Below are positions 36,291 to 47,448 of a DNA stretch of 64,000 nt, in pieces. Origin of the DNA: Takakia lepidozioides (Eukaryota; Streptophyta; Takakiopsida; Takakiales; Takakiaceae); the NCBI GenBank assembly GCA_030704615.1, contig CM060733.1, positions 3,100,001 through 3,164,000 of the forward strand, in the 5' to 3' direction. The notes beneath the pieces are model-generated. The model saw nothing but the letters and a program-made list of their open reading frames with translations. It had not been told where the DNA came from and searched no databases. The translations under genes were made by a program, and so were the position numbers. The first letter of the stretch is position 1. Every line of letters starts with the position of its first letter.

Positions 36291-37199
36291 ACCCTAATGA
36301 GTCCTAAGGAAAATAAAAAAAATCAACTATTACAATAAATGTATCAACTTTGGTCATTACATTTATGAATCACATGCACTCTTTATTGTTATGTATCGAC
36401 AAAATTTGTAAGTTGTCACCATTTATTACATTTAAAACAAAATTTTGTCCTCGATAGACGTTCATACAACTATTTACTAAAATTTTGTTATCGATAAATG
36501 TTCATACATCCATTTGTAAATCATGGCCATCTATCTTTAAATAAACTTTCAGATGGTGGCCCTAAGAAGTTGTAAGAGGGAGGAAATATAAATATATAAA
36601 TTACTATAAATAGCCGTCTCTTCCCTCTCCTCCGCTGCACGTTTTTCCAACTCACTCAGTCCCATCGTCTCTTCTGCTTCCCTTTCTAGCATAGATCTTG
36701 TAAATACAGGCATGAGAAGAGGAGTACACGGCTACCTGTCCGAAGGGGCACAAAGCTGCGAATCCCACCTAGACACACAGTGGGATATGATGAAGCGATG
36801 CTTGTGCAACAGGTACACTCATTTTCCCAAGAATGCCCACAATTCCTCTTCACCCTTTAGCCAAAAAGTCACGCGCACGGTGCTGCGCATTACCTTTTCT
36901 TTCACCAACAGCATATGAGCGGATTGTCTTAGCTTCTTCAGCCTTATCGAGATCTACTGTTTCACGCCGAAAACACACCCCCAGAAAGATCAATACATCA
37001 CTCGGACAAAAAGGGAATTCAGAGTCAGATCTACCCGTGATGAGCTCTTCCCAAGTGGGATCCCGGGTAGGGGCTGGCAGAACTCAAGGCCTTAGATTAG
37101 CAAGCAGAATCGATGTCCCTCCCTTAACCAGTTCCCACAACCGTAGAGGGTTTGGCTTGTCAGGAGGCGGGAAGCTCTCAAGCTCTACACCCAATTCTC
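36291..37199. other. AT-rich DNA and possible 3' end of the gypsy element
   Basis: 36291-36600 is AT-rich with no gene. 36600-37199 contains minus-strand protein-like stretches that may be the decayed tail of integrase, but no LTR boundary could be seen. Confidence 0.35.
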
Positions 37200-37223
37200 G
37201 ACTCACAGAGAATTGTGGATATC

Positions 37224-38061
37224 TCATTCATCAATGAGTGCCCCATTCTTCTTGAGCATCTGGAATATAGTTTTGTTAAATCGTTCTGTCAAACCATTAC
37301 ATTGGGGATTGTAGGGAGCAGTAACGGCATGCTTAGTGTTGAGATTAAACAAGACAATTCCATAAGTAAGTTGCAGAACTCTGTACCTTGATCCGTTAGG
37401 ATTTCCAGAGGGCAACCATGACGAAGAATCACCTTATCAAAGAAGAACTGCACCACCTCATCACTATCCTTAGCAATCAGAGGTCGGAGCTCAACCCATT
37501 TTGTCAGGTAGTCAGTAGCAACCGCAAGGTATGCATGGCCCTTGGATGTGGGGGGGGGTCCGACTAGATCTAAGCAACCCTGGCAAATGGTTCAGTCACC
37601 GGGATTGGCTGTAAAGGTAAGGGAGCTTTGGTTCTATGTAGGATGGTTTTAGCATGACATGGCACACACCTTACAATGAAAGCTGAAACATCTTTAACTA
37701 AGCCTTTCCAATGATACTGCTCCTGTAATTGCTTGACAGTTTTAGCAACCCCCAAATGGCCAGCATAAATAGAAGCATGGTACAATTCGAGCAAAGCAGG
37801 GATATTAGCGGACCTAGAAGGGACTTCCACAACAGAGGTACCTTCCAAAGCAATGACTCTGAACAATCTCCTTTCACTTTCCCGGTGGCTGGGTAAGTGA
37901 TAGTTGACTTGCCTCATGAGCAGCTTAAATATGCCACTAAGGTGGGTGCCGGTTTTGCACCTATGGAGAAGAGCATCATATAATGGATCATCCATGCCTA
38001 CATCACTCATGGCCACACAACAATAGGTTAGTGTAGGCGAGAAGAAAGTGGCAACCCCCAT
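37224..38061 (-). pseudogene. Gypsy integrase, frameshifted
   Basis: The zinc-binding N-domain is clear: LYHASIYAGHLGVAKTV then CVPCHAKTI (H...H, C-x2-C). The catalytic core is partly lost to frame changes. Its end is visible at 37415-37224 as AVTAPYNPQCNGLTERFNKT, which carries the catalytic Glu of the D,D-35-E triad. The enzyme would insert element DNA into chromosomes. Confidence 0.85.
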
Positions 38062-38263
38062 TCTCTTCCTTTCGTAATCCTGACTTCATTTTCAGTTGGC
38101 TGCCTATGAGGAGGCAAGCAAGCTGTAAGGCTCAGCTTAGTCCCTCGGTCAGGAAACAAACCAAGGCAGGCGCAAGACAAGATGAGCAGTTCTAAGGTAA
38201 GGGAAAGTACCAGACCCTTCTGCAAGATACCAGACTAGAATTCATGCCAATATTAGGGGAGAC

Positions 38264-39380
38264 TCAACCAACATCAAACTGAAGAAGATCCCAAGTGTCA
38301 AGCAAATCTGGAGGAACATAAGGATAGTCCAGCAAATGACACAAGGCATAGGGCTCTGAAACAGACACAGCAGGTGATGTAGAGTGTGCAGCAGGGGAGA
38401 CTAGATCATTTAAGGTAGTGTAAGGTGCAGGGATTTTGGATTCGCCTCGAGTCAAAGCATCTGCATTAACATTATCCTTCCCACGTTTGTAGGAGATGGT
38501 AAAGTCATAGCCTTGCAGAATAGAGCCCACCGAGCTAATCTGCCAGTGAGTTCACGAGGGGTTAGCAAGGCTTTTAAAGGTGGATGATAAGTTTCAATGG
38601 TAAAATGACAGCCATGTAAATATTGCCTAAAATATTTGACTCCAAAGATGCAAGGCCTTCCTTGTTAGTGATAGAGTAATTACGCTCATGTTTATCAAGG
38701 CGTTGAGAGGCGTAGGCGATGGCATGCTCCTGAATCTGGAATCTGGCTCAACACTGCAGAGATAGCTAGATCACTGGCATCAGTTTGCAAGATAAATGGC
38801 AAGGTAAAATGAGGATAAGCAAGCACAGGAGCAGAGGTGAGGGCAATTTTGAGTTTCTCAAAGGCGGATGCTTCAGCGATACCCCATACAAAACGAGCAT
38901 CCTTGGATAACAAGCGAGTGAGTAGAGCAGCTAGTTTGGCAAATTGAAAATTGAAGCGATGATAGTAAGAACCCAAGCCCAAGAAGGCCTTAACACATGT
39001 TTTGTCCCTAGGGGCTGGATAGTTCCACACAACTTGGATCTTAGTTGGGTCAGGACGGATGCCAGCAGCAGAAAGCAGATGGCCAAGAAATTTAGCTGTT
39101 CCATACAAAAATCACACTTCTTGGCTTTAACTTTAAGCCTGGCTGCACGAAGTCCGCACACAACCCGTTGCAAATCCAGCAGATGAGCATCAAACGTTGT
39201 AGAATAAATGTTGATGTCATCAATGTAAACTAATGCACACTCCCAACAAAGGTTGCCTAAAACAATGTCCATAAGGCGTTGAAATGTAGCAGTGGCGTTG
39301 CAAAGACCAAAAGGCATGGTTGCAAATTGGAAGAGGCCCATCCTGTAGGTGAAGGCAGTTTTATCCTTAGCAGCAGCAGT
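38264..39380 (-). pseudogene. Gypsy reverse transcriptase and RNase H, broken
   Basis: Reverse transcriptase begins mid-domain: PLTAAAKDKTAFTYRMGL, QFATMPFGLCNATATFQRLM and the catalytic ALVYIDDINIYS. A frame change separates it from FLGHLLSAAGIRPDPTKI and FLGLGSYYHRF. The RNase H region starts with FILQTDASDLAISAVLSQ and ends near DFTISYKRGKDNVNADALTR (38.5 kb). About 110 residues that normally precede PLTAAAKDKTAF are missing at the border of the nested element. Confidence 0.88.
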
Positions 39381-40578
39381 TAAAGGAACAACAGATGAGC
39401 GTTTTTGTGACTGCGCATATGACTATTTTTTCAGTCCTATATGCGTTCATGACTACATCACTCTGCAGTGAAAAAAGCCCTGCCATAGCGACTAATCTTT
39501 AGGACTGCGTTTTGCAAGTCATAGCTGTGACTGCGTGCGTGGCACCTGGAGTCATGCTACAGAGAGCGATGTAGTCACAACTATATGACTACATGTCTAC
39601 AAAGTATATGACTCCATTGGAGAGGCGTCAGAGATGTGACACGTGTCCACATGGACAACATATATGATCTACACGTGGGAAAGAATATCGTATCATATAA
39701 TGCCACGATGCCATGATGTAGTCATGAGTATATAACTTCATGACTAAAGAGGTTTTTTAATAATATTTTAATTTAATAAATTAAAACATACAGTTATAAT
39801 ATTTAGATTATTAATTGATTTAAATTCTCATTAGGTTTCTAGGAAAATAGAATGGAGGCCATTGTTGTTTATTTTTTATTTTTTATAAATAATAATTTTT
39901 AAAAATTGTTAACAAAGAGGGACAGTGGGGACAGTGGCCTCCAGAACTTTATAGGTAATGGACATAAAATGTCCTTGGATACAAAGAGGAAAAAATAACC
40001 TCTGGATAGAGTGCCATAGAGGCTGAAAAAGGAAGACACAGCTTCGCGTACCAAGACAAGAAAGAGTAGTAAGAAGGAAGGCAAGCAAAGAAGGGGGTCT
40101 ACATAGAGCTAAAGAATCTAGCAAGAAAAGAGACTGCAGCCAGAAACTACTGCCATAACTTGGAAACAGAAAGGCACCGAGCTGAGGAGAAGAATTGAAA
40201 ATCAGCTAACACTATCGTAAAAAAGCTGGGCCCTAGCCTTCCACTTCCTAAAAGATCTACAGATGGAGAGACATCCCTGCAGGGGTTGTGCTCTTCAGCT
40301 CAAAACCAACCAATTGATCATCTACCCATGCAGGTTTCTTGTAGCTATCCTTCCACAGGGAATCATAGGTAATGATCTGGATATTGAAATCCGGTCCTCT
40401 TGGATGAATCTGGACCCACACTCTATCCCTGCTCCTTCAGCTATCCATGCCTCTGCACAAATCATGTATATATCATTGCCTTGCTCCTAGCAGCTAACAA
40501 TGACAGCCTAGAATTGTTCCAGCAAACACCCCAACCCTACTTACCATACTCGCTGACTTGCGTCTACTTCTAACAAGC

Positions 40579-40657
40579 ATTCACCTTTTTGCCTCGATTG
40601 TTCCACCATTGACTGGGGTCGGAAACGTATTCATTCCAGAGCTTTTCCTCGTCTCTG
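40579..40657 (-). pseudogene. Captured PDF-motif exon (organellar SSB-like), copy 1
   Basis: The minus strand reads DEEKLWNEYVSDPSQWWNN followed by RGKKVNAC. This resembles the LWQ...NP..WWDNR..KKNP start of the PDF motif of plant OSB proteins, which bind single-stranded DNA in mitochondria and plastids. Only this exon-sized piece is present. Confidence 0.6.
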
Positions 40658-41269
40658 TTATCTATTTTTTCAATACTTTCCTGTCGACCACATTGGCAAT
40701 AACATGTCAAAATCACTCCAAAACCACCAGAGATCCACTAACGCGGAGCTAACTTGCAGAATTCAACATGAAAATATAGGGACGACTCTGATAGCAGGGG
40801 AAAACAGGGTGGAATATGTTGAAGAAGGTACCTTCATTAGTAGTATCTTGTTCTATCAATTGTGCTGTTGCTGCTGTTGTTTCTAGTAGACCATCTACCC
40901 ACTTGTAGCCGTTGTGCTATTGATGAAAGTGCCTTCGTTACCAGTGCCTGATTTATCAATTGTGTCGCTGCTGCGGCAAATTCCAGTTGACCATCTACCC
41001 ATGCAGGTTTCTTGTAGCTATCATTCGACACAGGGAATCATAGGTAATCTGGAGCTTGAAATCTGGCCCTCGTACATGAATCTGGACCCACACTCTATCC
41101 CTGCTCCTTCACCTATCCATGCCTCTGCACAAATCATGCATAAATCCTTGCCTTGCTGCTAGCAGCTGACAATGACAGCCTATATTTGTTCTAGGAAACA
41201 ACCAACTCAACTTACCACACTAGTTCATATGCTCAATTGCATCTGCTACTCTCTGTAATCCAACAGGCA

Positions 41270-41347
41270 TTCACCTTTTTGCCTCGATTGCCCCACCATT
41301 GACTGGGGTCAGAAAAGTATTCATTCCATAGCTTATCCTCATCTCTG
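41270..41347 (-). pseudogene. Captured PDF-motif exon, copy 2
   Basis: Same motif as copy 1 (PSQWWGNRGKKV) with base changes in the Leu/Trp part. It sits one repeat unit further along. Confidence 0.6.
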
Positions 41348-41717
41348 TTACCTGTTTCTGGATACTTCCTATTGTTACATTGGCAGTATCATGTCAAAGT
41401 CACTCCAAACTATCAAAGGAACTCAAACTTGCAGAATCCAACATGAAAATTTAGGGCCAATTCTGATAAGAGGGAAAAACAAGGGTGAAATGTGTTGAAG
41501 AAGGTGCCTTCATTAGCAGTGCCTGATTTTATCAATTGTGCCCTACTGCTGTGGCTTCCAGTCTATCATCTACCCATGCAGGTTTCTTGTAGCTACTGAT
41601 CCACAAGGAATCATAGGTAATCTGGAGCTTGAAATCCGGCTCTCTTGGATGAATCTGGACCTACACTCTATGCCTGCTCCTTCAACTATCCTTGCCTATG
41701 CACAAATCATGCATACA

Positions 41718-42470
41718 TCATTGTCTTGCTGCTAGCAGCTGACAATGACAGCCTATAAGTATTCGAGCAAACACCCCAACCCTACTTATCACACTAGTTC
41801 CTATGCTGACTTGCATCTGCTTCCAACAAGAACTCACCTTTTTGCCTGGATTGTTCCACCATTGACTGGGGTCGGAAACATGTTCATTCCAGAGCTTCTC
41901 CTCGTCTAAATTAACTGTTTTTCGATACTTTCCTATCTCCAAAACCTCCATCCCGCGCCCTTGCTGTGCACATCCTGCAAGCATCGCGTTCCACAACACC
42001 ACATCTCGCTCAGCCATAGTGTTGAAGGCTCCCCTCCGCATCCTCAATGCTCCCACATTTGGCATACATGTCCACGAGGTATTGTTCAGAATCACATATG
42101 GTACAATTCCAGCTTTGGTGTTGCAACCATGCACCTCTTTGCCCTTTTCCAAGGCTGTCACGCTTGCACACGCACTGTAAACACACACTAAAATGATGTG
42201 GTCGAGCTTCACCCCTTTCCCCATCATTTGCTCATAGGTATCCAAAGCCTCCATCCCGCACCCGTGCTGTGCATACCCTGCAAGCATCGCACTCCACGAC
42301 ACCACATCTCGTTTAGCCATAGTGTTGAACACTCCCTTGACATTGGCATATATGTCCAGAACTAGGGGATGTTCAGAATGACATCTGGTTATAAAATTCC
42401 AGGGAGCCTTCATACACAGGCTGATCATGTTGACCCTCCCAAGTCCCTTGTAAACGACCAAGAGGTCCAT
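41718..42470 (-). pseudogene. PPR repeats fused to a PDF-motif exon, copy 3
   Basis: A 250-residue frame. Two pentatricopeptide repeats are readable: FNTMAKRDVVSWSAMLAGYA with EALDTYEQMM, and FNTMAERDVVLWNAMLAGCA. PPR proteins bind organellar RNA. After the second, the frame runs into DEEKLWNEHVSDPSQWWNN, the PDF motif of OSB-like proteins. The spacer between the two repeats is shorter than a normal PPR array. The fusion of two unrelated organellar-protein fragments inside transposon ends is best read as captured and rearranged gene pieces. Whether it is expressed is unknown. Confidence 0.65.
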
Positions 42471-42904
42471 GCCCCAATGGTGACATCATCACATTTTAAG
42501 CTGGAATTGCTCCAAGAGTCATACTGAACAGTATTCTATTTTTCCCCCGCCTCCTTGCCCCTTGCCTTCCCCATCCTGCAACTGAAAGAGGCTCTACAGA
42601 CTTCAACCAGCTAGGCATAATTTCAGCATATTCAGATACCTAAGTCCCCTATCTCAAGCATAAGAGCATCAAGCTGAAAGGCCTGCAAACTGAAAATCAG
42701 GTGCATATGCTCACATTATATTAAGTGGATTGAAGGCATTAAATGCTTTTCTACACAACACCCTTGTCAACATGTATGTTAAGTGTGGTAGCTCGTGGAT
42801 GCACTTGTAGTTTCCCACCCCGAGTTTAAATTTCAGTCTAGTGATGAGGGCAGGTAGGCCATTGATATAGTCCTAAATTGCATATACTTCTTCTAGTGTA
42901 GTCC

Positions 42905-42985
42905 AACATGCACTCACCTTTTTGTCTCCATTGTCCCGCCATTGACTGGGGTCGGAATCCAAAGCTTATCCTCATCTCTGTTACA
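42905..42985 (-). pseudogene. Captured PDF-motif exon, copy 4 (diverged)
   Basis: The block CTCACCTTTTTGTCTC ... CCATTGACTGGGGTCGGAAT matches the other copies on the minus strand (PSQW motif) but lacks about 10 bp of the middle. Confidence 0.5.
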
Positions 42986-43324
42986 TGTTTTTGGATACTT
43001 TCATGCTGCCACATTAGCAGGAACTTGTCAAAGTCACTCTAAACAACCACAGATCCACCCAACGAGCTAATTTGCAAAATTCAATATGCATCTCAGGGCC
43101 GAGTCTGAGAGGGCAAAACAGGCTGAAATAGGTCGAAGAAGAAGGTATCCTCACCACATTGTCTTTTACCTTGTGTCATGACCCATGGAGGATTTGATCG
43201 ACCATCAACCCAAAAGGACCTCTTGTGTGTGCTGCTTGTATCTGTAGTCAGGTAATGTCGGATTGGTATGTGAGATCGAACCACCACGGTGCAGTTGAGC
43301 AGACAAAGATTGAAACATGGCCTA

Positions 43325-43534
43325 CTAAGACCAAGCTGACTCTCCCAAGAACGGCGAGCTCGCAAGAATGTTGGGATCTTCTCCTCGTCTCCTCTCTTCC
43401 TCATCTTCTCCTTCCTGCATCATTTGCTCAAGAGTAGGAAGGTCTGCAAAGCCTCCATCCCACGCCCCTGCATATCCTGCGATCATCGCGTTCCATGACA
43501 CAACATCAAATAGATGGTGAAACGCAGGAGACAA
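43325..43534 (-). pseudogene. PPR fragment
   Basis: The frame contains DVVSWNAMIAGYAGAWDGGF followed by TLEQMMQEGE, one pentatricopeptide repeat. It is a further captured piece in the same element. Confidence 0.55.
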
Positions 43535-44299
43535 AAAAGCCTAAGTCCCAGCCCGGTGTAAAGTTCGGCGGTGTAATCTTAAACTGTTAGATCTTAAACA
43601 ATCTAGACCGTTAGATCCTATAAAATCTAACGATTCAAAATAATTTCCATCACATGATCTAACCTTGTACAACCATGACCATTGCATATTTTAATCTCAT
43701 ATATCTTGCGATGCTTGTTAAGCCACGTCCATCCAGGTCCAATTTATTGAATAGATATCAAATCGACACACCGTATAGGCGGATGGATGAACCCATCCAT
43801 TGGATGAATTCATTAATGTATATGCCTTTTAAATGACACGTATAGTGATGTAGTCATATATATAGAGTTATGAAACAATTTGCAGTAAGGGACTCATAAG
43901 TTTACATGCCATGTATCAATGGATAAACTCATCCAATGGATGAATACATTCGTGTATGTGCTTTCAAAATGACACGTGTAGGGATGTAGTCGTATAAATA
44001 GAGCTGTAAAACCATCTTCAGTCATGGAGTCACAAGATTCCATGAAACGTCGTCCACGTGTAGTCAAACATATCACACTAGTCATAAAACCATCCCTGTC
44101 ATCATGGTCAACAATGTTTGACCAATGCTCCCTAACTTTCCGGAGTTATGTAGTGATATCCATTACTACAAAGTGATAAAACTATGACTGCAACGCATTT
44201 CAGCGCTCTGTAGTCGTATACCTAGTGCCATTTTTGTGACTCCGCCAAATCCGTAGTCCTAAAAATGCTCATCTCTTGTAGTGTGCGGCCCAAGTCATG

Positions 44300-44749
44300 A
44301 AGTCCTTTACTAAAGATGTCGAGATTGTCACAGAGAAACTAGTGCAGGCGATTAATCTGTTGGGGAGCAAGATGATTACCCACCTTGATATCCTTTAAGA
44401 CCTGCTGGAACTGTTGCTTTGCTTCAGGAGTAAGTGTGCCTTTGTTAGTGGAACCAGAATGAGAGGCAAATGCCTGAAGTTGGTCCACAGGGGAGTCCAC
44501 CAGCCCAATATCATGAAGACTGAGACCTTTCTGAACAGAGGCCAACTTAGACAAAGGAGAAGCAATGAGCCTAGCAAGGACCTGACCCCTGCGGACACTG
44601 ATGCTGATGCGTTCAGGATTAGCAATTAGTAACCTGACCTCTCCCTTGAATCCCCTGTCTAAAACCCCAGAAGCAACCAGACAGTGCTTTTGGAGGGTAA
44701 GTTTTTTTCCAGCCCTCAACCTCAAGGAAATGACCTGCAAGGCAAGCAA
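44300..44749 (-). pseudogene. Gypsy polyprotein linker before reverse transcriptase
   Basis: The frame continues the polyprotein after protease (SVRRGQVLARLIASPLSKL) and runs to QQINRLH, then a stop. Beyond the stop the same frame reads FLCDNLDIFSKGLHDLGRT, the conserved start of the gypsy RT region. It is cut exactly at the CACTA terminus. Confidence 0.75.
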
Positions 44750-44969
44750 AAGCTAAGCCTATAGGTACTATGCGCTAAGAAAAAGCAGGGATGCTGAAGT
44801 CAACTGGAGAACGTAACAACAGGGTATTCTTTGCCACAGGCAGGGGAGGGCCAGACTTCTTACCTGGTGGAGGGAATGCCACCGGTATAAATTGTCACCA
44901 AGTGGTTGGAACTGGCTGAATCTAGCCCAATTATAATGCAAACCCGCCTGCTCCTTCATCTGCTCAGCT

Positions 44970-45470
44970 TTAAGCTTGAGACGAGAATAGTTGGCCATGG
45001 AAGTCCCAGTGGCAATAGTAACTTAGACTCACCTTGTAAGGATGCCCTTCACCATTGTGAAGGCACATGAGATTGTTCATGATGTCAATGTTGGCCTCTA
45101 CACCCATCATCCAATCTAGACCCAACAAAATTTGTTCACCCATGGTGACAATGTAGGTCAGCAAGACAGTTTTCCCACTAATGCGGATAGGTAAGGTGAC
45201 CAACCCAATGGGTTTATATGCCGTGCCATCAGCTATGGTAACCACAAGGCCACGAGCAGAGCTAATCTTTAATCCAAGAATGCAAACTATACTAAGTGGA
45301 ATGGCAGACATGGTATAGCCAGTACCAATAACACATGGAAAGGAAAGGTGGCCCACATGACATTGTGTCATCAATGGGTGGATCCGGTCCCTACTGATGC
45401 GCTTATAGGCCTCACAGTGCATGAGTTTGAAATCACGAGAAAGAACAGCATTTACCAGCATGTTGGGGTT
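44970..45470 (-). pseudogene. Gypsy aspartic protease region
   Basis: The frame shows a retropepsin-like fold: HLSFPCVIGTGYTMSAIPLS, where the usual D-T/S-G is replaced by GTG after an Ile, then later ILLGLDWMMGVEANID, the typical gypsy protease end. If that reading is right the catalytic Asp is lost (VIGTG in place of VDTG or IDTG). The 5' edge of the frame is cut by the MULE insertion at 45471. Confidence 0.75.
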
Positions 45471-45480
45471 CTTACCATGG
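45471..45480. repeat. MULE target-site duplication, left
   Basis: CTTACCATGG, repeated exactly at 58408-58417. MULEs usually make 8-11 bp duplications. Confidence 0.88.
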
Positions 45481-45590
45481 CAGCGTAGCTACGGCGTGAG
45501 CCCAGCCCCGTGAGCCTGGGAGCTGAGCTCACGTTCAAGCTTTGAAGCGTGAGCTGAGCTCACGCTTCAGGGAAGCGTGAGCGGCATGAA
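45481..45590. repeat. MULE left terminal and subterminal repeats
   Basis: The terminal repeat is followed by repeated GTGAGC/GCTCAC words in both orientations (CGTGAGCC, GAGCTGAGCTCACG, GCGTGAGCTGAGCTCACGC). They form small palindromes. Confidence 0.75.
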
Positions 45591-45899
45591 TCTGCTGGAG
45601 AAGCAGGTCCTATAGGCGAGGATTGCAGGAAGAGGGCCTATTACCGTGGACAAAACAAAGGAGGCCACCATGCACCATGTCTGCAATGCGTGCCAAAAAA
45701 GAGGAATATGTAAACATGTCAGATTTGAGCTCAGAATGATTGACACAGTTTATTTCAATTCACAGAGAGACGCTTACAATGAATCGCAAGTGCATTTGCC
45801 CTCACAAGTGAACGAAATGTATATGTTTGTCATAAAATGAAAAGTCTTCACACGGCAACCTGGAAACCAGCATGGGAAGCGGGCATGGCTCGTATGTGT

Positions 45900-46181
45900 T
45901 CAAAGAGAAGTTGGCGGAGCTCTACGCGAGGTGTCCCGCTGCAGAAGGGTGATGACTTCTCCGTAGCCTAGTGTGGCTTGGTGAATGAATTGGTCTCTCT
46001 TACCGTCGCAACACATAATTACAAGGTATATGTAATATTGATGCTTGCAGGGGACCCACTTCCCTCTCATGCCGAGAGCGCCCTCACGCATCGTTACAAA
46101 ATCCGGACAAGTGCACGATGGGAAATTCCCAATGGTAACTTGATATTCTTTGGCATGAAGAACTGAGCCAATTGACAGCAC
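45900..46181 (-). CDS. MULE transposase C-terminal exon: SWIM zinc finger
   Basis: The frame reads VLHAKEYQVTIGNFPSCTCP, then GKWVPCKHQYYIYLVIM. The C-x-C ... C-x-H pattern is the SWIM zinc finger that follows the catalytic domain in MULE transposases. The preceding exon's frame overlaps this one out of phase: YTVLSIGSVLHAKEY is reached only by a frame change near 46185, so an indel or a short intron separates them. Confidence 0.8.
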   Translation of the reverse strand: MLSIGSVLHAKEYQVTIGNFPSCTCPDFVTMREGALGMRGKWVPCKHQYYIYLVIMCCDGKRDQFIHQATLGYGEVITLLQRDTSRRAPPTSL

Positions 46182-47311
46182 TGTGTAAATCCGTCCATAC
46201 CCGGGGAAGGGACTTCGGTGATACGAGCCACCGTAGCCTGCAAAATTCTAGCCGATTCCATCTTGCATTCGTGATCTGCACCCGAAGCAACACGGCGCAC
46301 TGTTTTTCCATCTCTTTTTGTTGGGTGGGAGTTGGCACCGGGTGGAGGCATTGTCGGAGCATGTGGCACATCTGTGCCGACAGTGCATAAGGGCACCACC
46401 CGGGACCGTGCAAGACAAAACCCTCCCTCCTCCAGCATGCTTATCTCGGTTGAGGACAGCGATGTCCCAATTTGCACAGGCCAAATTGCGGGGGGAGGGG
46501 GCTTCATTATCACGGAAGGACGAACTGTTCCCTTCACGCATCGTGCCATATCGTCTGGGCAGAACCAAAACTTGTGCTCTTTTGACTCCCCACTATGATA
46601 AGGTCGGAACAACCCTGTGAATGTTGGAGCTGGAGTCCCCCTGGAGCCTTTGCATATTTTTGATTTGCATTTCTTGAAAGAGGGGGTCCGAATTGCCATG
46701 CAAGCCACTCTAGATCCTGGTGGGGTGCGTTCTATATGCCAGTCACTATCAATGCAATCAGATTCCTGCACCATGGCCACCACCTCCTCCAATGGGATTT
46801 CCGCTGCTATGCTTGCATGTTCCGCACCTGCTCCACAGGAGGAGGACCCACCTGGGAAGGGGCCGGCACAGGACTTAGTCTGCACTGGAGACACCTTTGG
46901 CACAGAGAAATTGACCCTGTCTGGCCTATGGGAATCTCCATCTGACCCTGGAAGAGTGTTTAATTTCCTTTTGCATGATCCAAATCTTTCCTCGCCTTCC
47001 AAATGGGGGAGCCTGGATTGCAGAGGGGAACCTTCAGTGCACCTGTTTAGAGCTCTGGCCATCTTTGACGGGTCTCCGGACCTACTCGCAGCCCTTAGCA
47101 TCAACAAAGTCGAATCGGGGCCCTTCCCTCCACCCCGTCCCATCAGAAAATTGCGGTACCTGGTTTGTTGTGTAAGTGCCCGCACCATGTCATCAGCAGT
47201 GGCCACATACAAGTCACGACCTGCTTTGGTAGACTGTTGCATCCAGGCGTTGTGAACAGTCTCTGCCAAATTACACGATGGCATGTCGGCCAAGTCCTCC
47301 AAGGACATGTC
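46182..47311 (-). CDS. MULE transposase, exon after the catalytic core
   Basis: It starts at an AG acceptor (CTCCTGCAG read on the minus strand) in phase with the previous exon, at DMSLEDLADMPSCNLAETVH. NLAETVHNAWMQQ matches the conserved stretch between the catalytic Glu and the SWIM finger, where MULE transposases have an N-x-x-E-S-x-N-x-x-L-like block. The remainder is a long low-conservation linker with many Ser, Pro and Cys and several Lys/Arg clusters. Confidence 0.7.
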
Positions 47312-47448
47312 CTGCAGGAGGCATTGCATGGAAATGTGAGGAAGGAAAAGAAATGGTAGAGGTTATTCAAGTGACAATCGAACAACCCCAAATGAACAGG
47401 CACGATGCAAAGTGCAATTTGTGTTTAAGGAAAACTTGTGAGGCTTAC

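Larger units (their letters stand above)
40322..41750. repeat. Tandemly amplified gene-fragment unit, ~0.6 kb
   Basis: CTACCCATGCAGGTTTCTTG begins at about 40322, 40995 and 41571. Each is followed by AATCATAGGTAAT, GAATCTGGACC and ACAATGACAGCC at similar spacing, so about three tandem copies exist. Introns seem to be retained: AG before GGCATGGATAGC and GTAAGTAGGG after the PDF motif, read on the minus strand. This points to DNA-level capture rather than retrocopying. Confidence 0.7.
39385..44283. mobile_element. CACTA-ended element carrying gene fragments (Pack-type)
   Basis: The right end reads CTCTTGTAGTG at 44273-44283, i.e. CACTACAAGAGATGAGCATT inverted. The left end has the matching AGATGAGCGTTTTTGTGACT at 39393, but the outermost CACT is lost. 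Both ends carry many TGTAGTCATA/TGACTACA words as subterminal repeats (39400-39740 and 43850-44230). It lies within gypsy pol: HDLGRT is cut at the right edge, and the left edge resumes about 110 residues later. So the insertion is accompanied by a deletion of target and element end. Inside are PPR and PDF-motif gene fragments and no transposase. Confidence 0.72.
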
